Shown one piece after another: positions 6,158-12,683 of a stretch of 12,683 nucleotides of DNA. Source of the DNA: JAEUPI01 sp036520715. GTDB taxonomy: Bacteria; Pseudomonadota; Gammaproteobacteria; Burkholderiales; Burkholderiaceae_C. The position numbers and the translations under genes were made by a program. The notes under the pieces were generated by a model. It saw only the letters and a program-made list of their open reading frames with translations, had not been told where the DNA came from and ran no database searches. Every line of letters starts with the position of its first letter. The first letter of the stretch is position 1. The stretch spans positions 1 through 12,683 of the forward strand of contig DATDJF010000041.1 of assembly GCA_036520715.1 (NCBI GenBank), read 5' to 3'.

Positions 6158-7153
6158 TCAGTCTGGCTGGATGCGTGCCTCGCGGATCAGCTTGTCGTAG
6201 CGCGCCCGCTCGCTCGCCATCAGGCTGGCGAGGCGCTCGACCGGGCCGGGCAGGACCTCGCCGCCCGCGGCGGCGAGGCGATCACGCACCTCGGGTGCGG
6301 CGAGCGCCTTCTGCACCTCGGCGTGCAGGCGTGCCACCACCGGCGCGGGCAGCCCGGCCGGCGCGACCACGCCGTACCACACAGCGGCTTCGAAACCTGG
6401 ATAGCCCAACTCGGCGATCGACGGCACATCGGGGAAGATCGGGCTGCGCGTCGCGCTCAGCACCGCGAGCACACGCAGCTTGCCTGCGCGCGCATGCGGC
6501 AGCGCCTCGAGCGCGTTCACCGCCACCAGCGTCAGGTGGCCGCCGATGGTGTCACTCAGCGCCGGCGCGCCGCCCTTGTACGGCACATGGTTCAGCTGGA
6601 TGCCGGCCGCCCGCTGGAACAGCTCGATCGCCAGATGCGGCGTCGAGCCGTTGCCCGGGCTGCCGTAGTTGACCGAGCGCGCGGACGCCTTGGAGAGCTC
6701 GATCAGCTTGGCGATCGATTCGATCGGTGCCTGCGCGCCGGCTGCCAGCACCACCGGCACGCGGCCGACCAGCGCCACCGGCGTGAAGTCGCGGGCCATG
6801 TCGAACGGCGGCGGCTGGTACAGCGCGGGGTTGGCGGCGATCGAATTGGCCGTCAGCATCAGCGTGTAGCCGTCGGGCGGGCTGTCGATCAACGCGCGCA
6901 GCGCGATGTTGGTGCCGGCACCGGGCTTGTTCTCGACCACGATCGGCTGGCCCAGGGCGGATGCGATCTGCTGGCCGAGCGCGCGCGCGATGATGTCCAC
7001 CGCGCCGCCCGGCGCGAAGCCGACCAGCAACTTGATGGGCTTGGACGGAAAAGCGGCGGGTTGCGCACCCGTGTGGCATGCGCTGGCCAGCGCGACTGCG
7101 GCCACCAGAAAACGGCGGCGGTCGATCGTCAGCATCGCGGCGTGGCGTGGCAT
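6158..7153 (-). CDS. Bug/TctC-family periplasmic substrate-binding protein (operon gene 4)
   Basis: This 331-residue protein belongs to the Bug family, the extracytoplasmic receptors of tripartite tricarboxylate transporters. Visible family hallmarks are FPSKPIKLLVGFAPGG (35-50), DIIARALG (53-60), VVENKPGAGTNIA (72-84), DGYTLML (94-100), VNYGSPGNGSTPHL (161-174), HVPYKGGAPAL (189-199) and FPDVPSIAELGYPGFE (240-255). The N-terminus carries DRRRFL (11-16) before a hydrophobic stretch, which resembles a Tat signal; Cys26 after LASA could be a poor lipobox. The start at 7153 is chosen because GGAGA stands 4 bases upstream; an open extension to 7222 overlaps the preceding gene region and has no such site. 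It is last in the operon, 28 bases after the TPP enzyme. Bug proteins typically bind carboxylates; the ligand here is unknown. No TctA or TctB gene is in the window. Confidence 0.9.
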   Translation of the reverse strand: MPRHAAMLTIDRRRFLVAAVALASACHTGAQPAAFPSKPIKLLVGFAPGGAVDIIARALGQQIASALGQPIVVENKPGAGTNIALRALIDSPPDGYTLMLTANSIAANPALYQPPPFDMARDFTPVALVGRVPVVLAAGAQAPIESIAKLIELSKASARSVNYGSPGNGSTPHLAIELFQRAAGIQLNHVPYKGGAPALSDTIGGHLTLVAVNALEALPHARAGKLRVLAVLSATRSPIFPDVPSIAELGYPGFEAAVWYGVVAPAGLPAPVVARLHAEVQKALAAPEVRDRLAAAGGEVLPGPVERLASLMASERARYDKLIREARIQPD

Positions 7154-7157
7154 GTCG

Positions 7158-7162
7158 TCTCC
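7158..7162 (-). promoter_or_regulatory. Ribosome binding site of the downstream Bug gene
   Basis: On the minus strand GGAGA ends 4 bases before the ATG at 7153, choosing it over the in-frame ATGs at 7222 and 7135. Confidence 0.6.
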
Positions 7163-7181
7163 AGGTCGTGCGCTCGCGCCT

Positions 7182-8786
7182 TCAGAACTGCGCCGCGTAC
7201 TGCGCCGGATCGATGGTCGCACCGATCACCAGCGGCCGGTCGTTCGAACGCGGCGCCGCGAGCGCCGCTTCGAGCCCACGCGCGCTGTCGACGTTGATGC
7301 CGTCGCAGCCCATCGATTGGGCCAGCAGCGCGATGTCGGTCGCGTCGATGCGGGTGCCCCAGCTCGGGTAGCGGCGTGCCGCCTGCTTGAGCTCGATGCG
7401 GTTCAGGCTGTTGTCGCAGAACACCACCACCACCAACGCCAGCTTCAGCGTGGCCGCGGTGCGCAACTCGCCTTGCACCATCGCCAGGCCGCCGTCGCCG
7501 GTGAAGCAGACCACCGGCCGCTCGGGGTGCAGCAGCTTGGCGGTCATCGCGGCCGGCAGCGAGAAGCCCATCGACGACAGGCCGTTGCTCATCAGCAAGG
7601 CACGTGGCGCGTGCGTGGTCCAGCCTTGCCCGACCAGCAGCTTGTGCGAGCCGACGTCGGTGCTGACGATCGTCTCGGCGGGCATCGCCGCGCGCACCAC
7701 GTCGACCACGTCGCTCGGGTTCAGGCGGCCGGCCACGCGCCCGGCGCCGTAGAGCTCGCGCAGGCGCGCGCGATGCGCGGCGATCTCGGCGTGGGTCCAG
7801 CGCGCGCCGCCCGGCGCCGCATCGGCGATGGCATGCAGGATCGCTGCGATGTCGCCGACGATCTCGACCTCGGCGCCGAACACCTGGTCGGTGTTGGGCA
7901 CGGTGTCGATGTGGATCGTCGGCATAACGAGCGACCACGGCTTGATCAGCTCCACCGCATCGAAGCCGATCGCCAGCAGCAGGTCGGCGTCACGTAGGAA
8001 ATCCCACACGCAGCCGTTGCAGGCCATGTCGAGCGTGCCGGCATACAGCGCATGCGTCTCGGGCACGATGCCCTTGGCCATCGGCGCCACCACCACCGGG
8101 CAGCTCACGGCCTCGGCCAGGCGCAGCAATGCATCGCCGGCGTTGCTCCAGACCGCGGAGTGGCCGGCCAGGATGATCGGCCGGCGCGCCGCCTGCAGGC
8201 GGCGCACCGGGTCGGCCTGCACGCCGGCGGCCGCAAACACCTGCGTCGAGCGCAGCGCCGTCAGCGGCGGCAGCACCACGTCGGCATCCGTAGCGGTGGC
8301 GCCCACCACGTCGGCGGCGGTGGTGAGGTGCACCGGCCCGGGCCGCTCGGCCATCGCCGTGCGCAGCGCGCGCCGCATGATGGCGCCCACGGTGTGCGGC
8401 TGCACCGCGGCGGCCCACTTGGCGATCGGCTTGAACAGCGTCTGGTGGTCGATCACCTGGTGCGTGAACGTGAGCTCGCGCCTGGTTTCGATCTGGCCCG
8501 AGATCGCGATCATCGGCACGCGGTCGAGCCAGGCGCTGGCCACCGCGTTGACCAGGTTGGTCGAGCCCGGGCCGAGCGTCGACACGCACACGCCGGGGCG
8601 GCCGGTGAGCTGGCCATAGGCCTCGGCCATCAGGCCGGCCGTGCCCTCGCGCGTGCCGAGCACGAACTGCATCTCGGCACGGCGCGCGGCCTCGAGAAAC
8701 TCGACCGTCGGGTCGCCCGGGTAGCCGAACACGTGGCCGATGCCGGCGCGGGCCAGGTACTGGATGATCACTTCCGACGTGTTCAT
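7182..8786 (-). CDS. Thiamine-pyrophosphate enzyme, acetolactate synthase-like (operon gene 3)
   Basis: The 534-residue protein has the three-domain layout of the acetolactate synthase/benzoylformate decarboxylase superfamily. The N-terminal domain has GYPGDPTVEFLEA (21-33) and the activating glutamate Glu47 in TREGTAGLMAEAYGQLTG (45-62), then VSTLGPGSTNLVNAV (68-82). The central domain contains RRPIILAGHSAV (201-212). The C-terminal domain has GLSSMGFSLPAA (402-413) and the TPP/Mg site GDG (430-432) with Asp458 and the Asn462 region. It most likely acts on a 2-oxo acid, by decarboxylation or ligation, but the residues do not let me name the substrate; sulfopyruvate, phosphonopyruvate, oxalyl-CoA and 2-oxo-acid decarboxylases are all relatives. 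The start at 8786 is the ATG beginning the conserved fold; it has no good Shine-Dalgarno. The stop of the PrpD gene is 37 bases upstream, so they are probably cotranscribed. Confidence 0.88.
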   Translation of the reverse strand: MNTSEVIIQYLARAGIGHVFGYPGDPTVEFLEAARRAEMQFVLGTREGTAGLMAEAYGQLTGRPGVCVSTLGPGSTNLVNAVASAWLDRVPMIAISGQIETRRELTFTHQVIDHQTLFKPIAKWAAAVQPHTVGAIMRRALRTAMAERPGPVHLTTAADVVGATATDADVVLPPLTALRSTQVFAAAGVQADPVRRLQAARRPIILAGHSAVWSNAGDALLRLAEAVSCPVVVAPMAKGIVPETHALYAGTLDMACNGCVWDFLRDADLLLAIGFDAVELIKPWSLVMPTIHIDTVPNTDQVFGAEVEIVGDIAAILHAIADAAPGGARWTHAEIAAHRARLRELYGAGRVAGRLNPSDVVDVVRAAMPAETIVSTDVGSHKLLVGQGWTTHAPRALLMSNGLSSMGFSLPAAMTAKLLHPERPVVCFTGDGGLAMVQGELRTAATLKLALVVVVFCDNSLNRIELKQAARRYPSWGTRIDATDIALLAQSMGCDGINVDSARGLEAALAAPRSNDRPLVIGATIDPAQYAAQF

Positions 8787-8823
8787 GCGTGGGGTGCTGG
8801 CGCGTTGAGTGCGGCGCTCGACC

Positions 8824-10191
8824 TCAGGTGTGCGCGAGGCCGCCGAGCTCCGACAGGCTCTCGGTGCGCCACAGCCGGGTGAGCAGGGCATAGGCCGACA
8901 AGTCGCCGACGATCGGCCCGGCCAGCTCGAGGAACTTGTCGTCCAGCTCGGCATCGCTGAGCGGCGCATCGGGGTCGCCCTTGCGTGTGGGCTGCAGCAC
9001 GGTCTGGCTGCGGCCATCGCGCAAGGTGATCGACACGCGTGCCGCGCGCCGCCCCGGGAACGCCGCGTCGAGCTCGGGGTCGACGCCCAGCGTGATGCGC
9101 GCCATCAGCTCGCGCGTGTGCCGATCCGCGAGCCGGTCCGGCGCAAAGGCGGCGAGCCGCACCTGGCCGTGCTGCAGCGCCGTCGCCACCACGTACGGCA
9201 GCGAAAAGCGCGCCTCGGCGGGCGTGTGCGGTGACGCGTGGCCGGCCACGTGCAGCGCCTCGGCGTAGGTGTCGATGTGCACCGACGCGATGTCGGCCAC
9301 GTTCGCCGCCATGTGCGAACGCAGCGCCAGCGCACCGTCGATGGCGGCGAAGGTGTGGCCGCAGCAGGCGTGGTTCTTGAAGGTCATGCCGGTGATGTGG
9401 AACTCGCGGCCGAGCGTGGCCATGCAGCGCGACCAGTCGGGCGACTCGCCCATCGCGTGGCCGAATCCATCATCACCCTCCAGCACGTCGAGCGCGCCGG
9501 TCACTCCGGCGGCCGCAGCCAGCGCCGCGGTGACGCCGGCCTCGGCGGCGCGACCCGCGTGCAGCGGCTTGGACATCGAATCGCTGCGAAACGCCTGCTG
9601 CAGCCCTGCCGCACAGGTGGCCGCGGTGGCCAGCGCATGCGCGAAGCGCGTGGCGTCGAGTTCGAGCACTTCCGCGGCAGCGGCGGCGGCCCCAAAGCAG
9701 CCGATGGTGCCGGTGCTGTGCCAGAAGGCGTAGTGCGCGCGGCCCATGGTGGCACCGATGCGGGTGGAGATCTCGTAGCCGACGATCACCGCGCGCAGCA
9801 ACGCCGGCCCCGCCAGCCCACGCGCCTGCGCGAGGGCCAGGGCGGCCGCGATGGTCGGCGCACCCGGGTGGTAGATGGCTTCGCGATCGATGTCGTCCAC
9901 CTCGGCAGTGTGCGCCGCGGTGCCGTTGATCAGCGCCGCCGCACGCGCCGTAGCGCGCTGGCCGAGCGCGAGGCGCGCGGCACCGTGGCCGAGCTCGTCG
10001 CCGAGCGCGCGCTCCAGCAGCGTGGCCGGCGGCAGCACCGCGCCGGGCAACACCGCCGCGTGCCAATCGACCAGCGCACGCTTGGCGTGGTGCAGCAGCG
10101 GCGGCGCGATCTCGCGCGCACGAAAGTCCTGCGCGAAGCGGGCCGCCTGCTCGACGACGTGGCCGGGCACGGGCATCGTCGGGGCGGACAT
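8824..10191 (-). CDS. MmgE/PrpD-family protein (operon gene 2)
   Basis: This 455-residue protein belongs to the MmgE/PrpD family, which includes 2-methylcitrate dehydratase, cis-aconitate decarboxylase and related lyases and epimerases of carboxylic acids. Family signatures seen are NGTAAHTAEVDD (89-100), HPGAPTIAAALALA (108-121), GYEISTRIG (138-146), HSTGTIGCFGAAAAAA (158-173), SKPLHAGRAAEAGV (207-220), KNHACCGHTFAAIDG (272-286) and the C-terminal PLSDAELDDKF (410-420). Lys208-His211 and the KNHACCGH loop correspond to the active-site regions of the family. Length is normal. The start at 10191 is supported by GAGG 5 bases upstream; that site overlaps the stop of the preceding Bug gene, only 7 bases away. 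No propionate-pathway partners (prpB, prpC) are nearby, so I do not call it PrpD. It probably dehydrates, isomerises or decarboxylates the imported acid; the specific reaction is unknown. Confidence 0.9.
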   Translation of the reverse strand: MSAPTMPVPGHVVEQAARFAQDFRAREIAPPLLHHAKRALVDWHAAVLPGAVLPPATLLERALGDELGHGAARLALGQRATARAAALINGTAAHTAEVDDIDREAIYHPGAPTIAAALALAQARGLAGPALLRAVIVGYEISTRIGATMGRAHYAFWHSTGTIGCFGAAAAAAEVLELDATRFAHALATAATCAAGLQQAFRSDSMSKPLHAGRAAEAGVTAALAAAAGVTGALDVLEGDDGFGHAMGESPDWSRCMATLGREFHITGMTFKNHACCGHTFAAIDGALALRSHMAANVADIASVHIDTYAEALHVAGHASPHTPAEARFSLPYVVATALQHGQVRLAAFAPDRLADRHTRELMARITLGVDPELDAAFPGRRAARVSITLRDGRSQTVLQPTRKGDPDAPLSDAELDDKFLELAGPIVGDLSAYALLTRLWRTESLSELGGLAHT

Positions 10192-10193
10192 CG

Positions 10194-10200
10194 CCACCTC
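10194..10200 (-). promoter_or_regulatory. Ribosome binding site of the MmgE/PrpD gene
   Basis: On the minus strand GAGGTGG spans the stop codon of the upstream Bug gene; its GAGG core ends 5 bases before the ATG at 10191. It fixes this start rather than the in-frame ATG at 10272 and suggests translational coupling. Confidence 0.6.
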
Positions 10201-11167
10201 ACTCTGCGGTGGCGCCGGACTCGCGCACCACCACCTTCCATTTCTCGTACTCGCGCTGCACGAACTGCGCAAACTGCTCGGGCGTGCCGCCGGACGGGTC
10301 GGCGCCTTCCTTGACGAGCTGTGCTTCCATCGTCGGCGCGCCGATGATTTCGTTGACGGCCTTGTTCAGCGCGCTGATCACATCGGCCGGCGTGCCCTTC
10401 GGCGCGAAGTAGCCGAACCAGGCGCCCGCCTCGAAGCCGGGAAAGCCGCTTTCGGCCACCGTGGGCACCTCGGGCATCGAACGCGAGCGCTTGGCGCTGC
10501 TCACCGCCACCGGCTTGAGCGCGCCGCTGTGGATGTGCGCGATCACCGAGGGAATCGTCGCGAACATGAACTGCACGCGCCCGGCCAGCAGGTCGCGCAG
10601 CGCTTCGGCGCCTTTGTACGGAACGTGCGTGGCCTCGATGCCGGCGCGCTTGCCGAGCAGAAAGCCCGACAGGTGCGCCGTGGTGCCGATGCCGGTGGAC
10701 GCGTAGTTCAGCTTGCCGGGGTTCGCGCGCGCGTAGGCGAGGAACTCGTCGAAGTTCTTCGCCGGCACCGACGAGTGCAGCACCAGCACGTTGGGCACGT
10801 CGGCAATCAGCACCACCGGCACCAGCTCGGTCAGCGGGTTGTAGGGCAGCTTCGGATACAGCGTGGGGTTGACGGTCATCGGCCCCACCGAGTTGACCAT
10901 CAGCGTGTAGCCATCGGCCGGCGAACGCACCACCAGCTCGGTGCCGAGGTTGCCGCTGGCGCCGGGCTTGTTGTCGATGACGAACGGCTGCTTGAACCGC
11001 TCGCCGAGCTGGTGGCCGATGCTGCGCGCCAGGATGTCGGTGGTGCCGCCGGCGGTGAACGCCACCACTACACGCACCGGCTTGGCGGGCCAGGCCTGGG
11101 CCCACGCGGCGCCGCCAATCGCAACGCCGGCCAGCAGCGCGCAGGCGGCTCGGATGAAGGTGTGCAT
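10199..11167 (-). CDS. Bug/TctC-family periplasmic substrate-binding protein (operon gene 1)
   Basis: The 322-residue protein is a second Bug-family receptor. It begins with a standard Sec signal peptide: Arg6, a hydrophobic core (7-20) and a likely cleavage after AWA (21-23). Family blocks are WPAKPVRVVVAFTAGG (26-41), TDILARSIG (43-51), VIDNKPGASGNLG (63-75), DGYTLM (85-90), LNYASTGIGTTAHL (153-166), HVPYKGAEALRDLLAGRVQF (181-200) and MPEVPTVAESGFPGFEAGAW (231-250). The start at 11167 has AAGGAGA 5 bases upstream, much better than the in-frame ATG at 11212. It is the first gene of the operon and faces the monooxygenase across 185 bases. It differs clearly from the Bug protein at the operon's other end, including in signal-peptide type, so the two probably bind different ligands or bind one ligand differently. 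The usual job is binding carboxylates in the periplasm, or sensing them. Confidence 0.92.
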   Translation of the reverse strand: MHTFIRAACALLAGVAIGGAAWAQAWPAKPVRVVVAFTAGGTTDILARSIGHQLGERFKQPFVIDNKPGASGNLGTELVVRSPADGYTLMVNSVGPMTVNPTLYPKLPYNPLTELVPVVLIADVPNVLVLHSSVPAKNFDEFLAYARANPGKLNYASTGIGTTAHLSGFLLGKRAGIEATHVPYKGAEALRDLLAGRVQFMFATIPSVIAHIHSGALKPVAVSSAKRSRSMPEVPTVAESGFPGFEAGAWFGYFAPKGTPADVISALNKAVNEIIGAPTMEAQLVKEGADPSGGTPEQFAQFVQREYEKWKVVVRESGATAE

Positions 11168-11172
11168 GCTTG

Positions 11173-11179
11173 TCTCCTT
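11173..11179 (-). promoter_or_regulatory. Ribosome binding site of the first Bug gene
   Basis: AAGGAGA on the minus strand ends 5 bases before the ATG at 11167. It is the strongest Shine-Dalgarno in the operon and fits the first gene of a transcript. Confidence 0.65.
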
Positions 11180-11276
11180 GTGCGCCGGAGCACGGCGCCT
11201 TCGAAGCCGCAATCGACGTTGCGGTCCTCGCCTCTGCCGGTGAGCCTACGGCGACGCCGACCGCTGCGGAACTACC

Positions 11277-11295
11277 ATATTCCTTGGGCGGATAT
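11277..11295. promoter_or_regulatory. Candidate LysR-type operator ATAT-N11-ATAT
   Basis: ATAT (11277-11280) and ATAT (11292-11295) are separated by exactly 11 bases. Because ATAT is self-complementary this is an inverted repeat with the T-N11-A layout of LysR-type binding sites. It stands in an unusually A/T-rich patch of the divergent region, 110 bases upstream of the Bug operon start and 57 bases upstream of the monooxygenase start. The arms are only 4 bases, so chance is possible. No LysR gene lies in the window. Confidence 0.35.
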
Positions 11296-11317
11296 AAGCA
11301 GTTGTGATAGCCGCGCG

Positions 11318-11338
11318 GCAGGGTGTTTCAAGCCCTGC
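11318..11338. repeat. Inverted repeat just upstream of the monooxygenase start
   Basis: GCAGGG (11318-11323) and CCCTGC (11333-11338) form a perfect 6-base dyad around a 9-base loop, ending 14 bases before the monooxygenase ATG. It may be a second operator half-site pair or a 5' leader hairpin near the weak ribosome binding site. No T-run follows, so it is not a terminator. Confidence 0.35.
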
Positions 11339-11352
11339 GGTAGGCTTCGGGC

Positions 11353-12683
11353 ATGGCGGCCAACGACGAAGCAGCGCCCGACGCGGCGCGAGCGCTCGAC
11401 AAAGACGCGCTGCGCCGCAAATACCGCCAAGAGCGCGACAAGCGGCTGCGTGCCGACGGCAACGAGCAGTATCTGCAGCTCAAGGGCCGGCTGGCGCACT
11501 ACCTCGAAGACCCCTACACGCCGCGTCGGCCGCGTGCCCCTTGTAACGATCACGTGACCTTCGCGTTCGTCGGCGGCGGCTTTGCCGGACTGGTGACCGC
11601 TGCGCGGCTGGTCGAGGCCGGCATCCGCGATGTGCGCATCGTCGAGAAGGGCGGCGACTTCGGCGGCACCTGGTACTGGAACCGCTACCCGGGCGCTCAG
11701 TGCGACACCGCTTCGATGGTGTACATGCCGCTGCTCGAGGAAACCGGGCACATGCCGACGGAGAAGTACGCGCGCGGCCCGGAAATCCTCGAACACTGCC
11801 AGCGCATCGGCCGCCAGTACGGGTTGTACGAGCGGGCAATGTTCCACACCGAGGTGCACGACATCGCCTGGGACGACGCGCGGTCGGTGTGGCGCATCCG
11901 CACCGATCGTGGTGATGCCTTCACGGCGCAGTTCATCGGCCTGGGCACCGGCCCGCTGCACGTGCCCAAGCTGCCTGGCATCGACGGCATCGAGGCGTTC
12001 CGCGGCCACGCCTTCCACACCAGCCGCTGGGACTACGGCTACACAGGGGGTGACCGCTTCGGCGCGCCGATGACCGGGCTGGCCGACAAACGTGTGGCGA
12101 TCATCGGCACCGGCGCCACCGCGGTGCAGTGCGTGCCGCACCTGGCCCGCGACTGCGCCGCGCTGTGGGTGTTTCAGCGTACGCCGTCGTCGGTGGACGT
12201 GCGCGCCAACGCGCCGATCGACGCGGCGTGGTTCGCGACCATCGCCACCGCGGGCTGGCAGCAGCGCTGGCTCGAAAACTTCACCGCCAACCAGGCCGGC
12301 GGCAGCGCGAAGGAAGACCTCGTGCAAGACGGCTGGACCGACCTGGCGCGCCGCATCCGCGCCCGGGTGATGCAGTTGCCGCGCGAGCAGATGACGCCGC
12401 CACACATGCTGGCGGCATACGAGGATTCCGACAACGAGAAGATGGACGAGATCCGCGCCCGCGTCGACGCCATCGTCAAGGACCGCGACACGGCGCGCAA
12501 GCTCAAGGCTTGGTATCGCCAGCTCTGCAAGCGCCCGTGCTTCCACGACGAATACCTGCAGGCCTTCAACCGGCCGAACACCCGGCTGGTCGACACCGAC
12601 GGCCGGGGGGTCGAGCGCATCACCGAGCACGCGGTGGTGGCGGCCGGTGTGGAGCATGCGGTCGACTGCATCATCTACGCGTC
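11353..12683 (+). CDS. Baeyer-Villiger-type FAD/NAD(P)H monooxygenase (C-terminus outside window)
   Basis: The visible 443 residues are a class B flavoprotein monooxygenase. The FAD Rossmann motif is VGGGFAG (73-79), followed by GGTWYWNRYPGAQCD (104-118), typical of Baeyer-Villiger enzymes. The fingerprint FxGxxxHxxxW(D/P) is present as Phe216, Gly218, His222, Trp226, Asp227. The NAD(P)H Rossmann motif is IGTGATA (251-257). Such enzymes insert oxygen next to a ketone to give an ester or lactone. About 65 residues precede the FAD domain, including a charged helix DKDALRRKYRQERDKRLRADG (shown in part at 17-36), which I associate with the longer, roughly 600-residue Baeyer-Villiger subgroup. The start at 11353 keeps this extension; its Shine-Dalgarno is weak. 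The gene is divergent from the Bug operon and may share its regulator. The ketone substrate is unknown. A plain flavin N-oxygenase is less likely given the fingerprint. Confidence 0.88.
   Translation, partial: MAANDEAAPDAARALDKDALRRKYRQERDKRLRADGNEQYLQLKGRLAHYLEDPYTPRRPRAPCNDHVTFAFVGGGFAGLVTAARLVEAGIRDVRIVEKGGDFGGTWYWNRYPGAQCDTASMVYMPLLEETGHMPTEKYARGPEILEHCQRIGRQYGLYERAMFHTEVHDIAWDDARSVWRIRTDRGDAFTAQFIGLGTGPLHVPKLPGIDGIEAFRGHAFHTSRWDYGYTGGDRFGAPMTGLADKRVAIIGTGATAVQCVPHLARDCAALWVFQRTPSSVDVRANAPIDAAWFATIATAGWQQRWLENFTANQAGGSAKEDLVQDGWTDLARRIRARVMQLPREQMTPPHMLAAYEDSDNEKMDEIRARVDAIVKDRDTARKLKAWYRQLCKRPCFHDEYLQAFNRPNTRLVDTDGRGVERITEHAVVAAGVEHAVDCIIYA

Noticed and set aside
7182..8786. Calling the gene ilvB (biosynthetic acetolactate synthase)
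   Set aside because: There is no ilvN small subunit nearby, the protein is somewhat short for IlvB, and the operon is catabolic in character.
8824..10191. Calling the gene prpD (2-methylcitrate dehydratase)
   Set aside because: The family is functionally broad and no other methylcitrate-cycle genes are present; the partner is a TPP enzyme instead.
9875..11557. 560-codon plus-strand open frame across the PrpD and Bug genes and into the monooxygenase
   Set aside because: It runs through three recognisable genes and a regulatory region in the wrong frame and has no domain of its own.
11272..12657. 461-codon minus-strand open frame opposite the monooxygenase
   Set aside because: It is antisense to a gene with FAD, NAD(P)H and Baeyer-Villiger motifs, and its own sequence resembles no family.

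Overview
The window is GC-rich, densely coded DNA that looks like a Burkholderiales-type betaproteobacterium. The best taxonomic hint is two Bug/TctC-family periplasmic binding proteins, a family greatly expanded in that order, together with strong G/C bias at third codon positions. This placement is an inference from gene content. I see no tRNA, rRNA, CRISPR array, insertion sequence or att site. No gene-free stretch exceeds 300 bases.

Left part (1-4929): the front of a GlxA-type DJ-1/PfpI regulator gene runs leftward out of the window. Divergent from it, after 110 bases, starts a four-gene cassette on the + strand: a double-domain KaiC-like ATPase, two different KaiB-like proteins in tandem, and a hybrid histidine kinase with a C-terminal receiver. 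All three internal junctions are 4-base stop/start overlaps (ATGA, ATGA, TTGA), so the four proteins are almost certainly co-translated. There is no kaiA here, and the KaiC tail, where KaiA acts in cyanobacteria, is replaced by a long charged helical region. This clock-like signalling module is the most interesting system in the window.

Middle (5074-6141): a stand-alone + strand SAM-dependent methyltransferase with an N-terminal winged-helix-like domain, preceded by a good Shine-Dalgarno site. It converges on the next operon with only 16 bases between stops.

Right part (6158-11167, - strand): an apparent four-gene operon in the order Bug-type binding protein, MmgE/PrpD-family protein, thiamine-pyrophosphate enzyme, second Bug-type binding protein. 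It looks like a module for taking up and breaking down a carboxylic acid, but the substrate cannot be read from the sequence and no TctA/TctB membrane partners are present. Divergent from it, across a 185-base region with a candidate LysR-type T-N11-A site, starts a Baeyer-Villiger-type flavin monooxygenase (11353 onward) that is cut by the window end. Sharing an intergenic control region suggests, but does not prove, that the monooxygenase and the operon serve one catabolic route.
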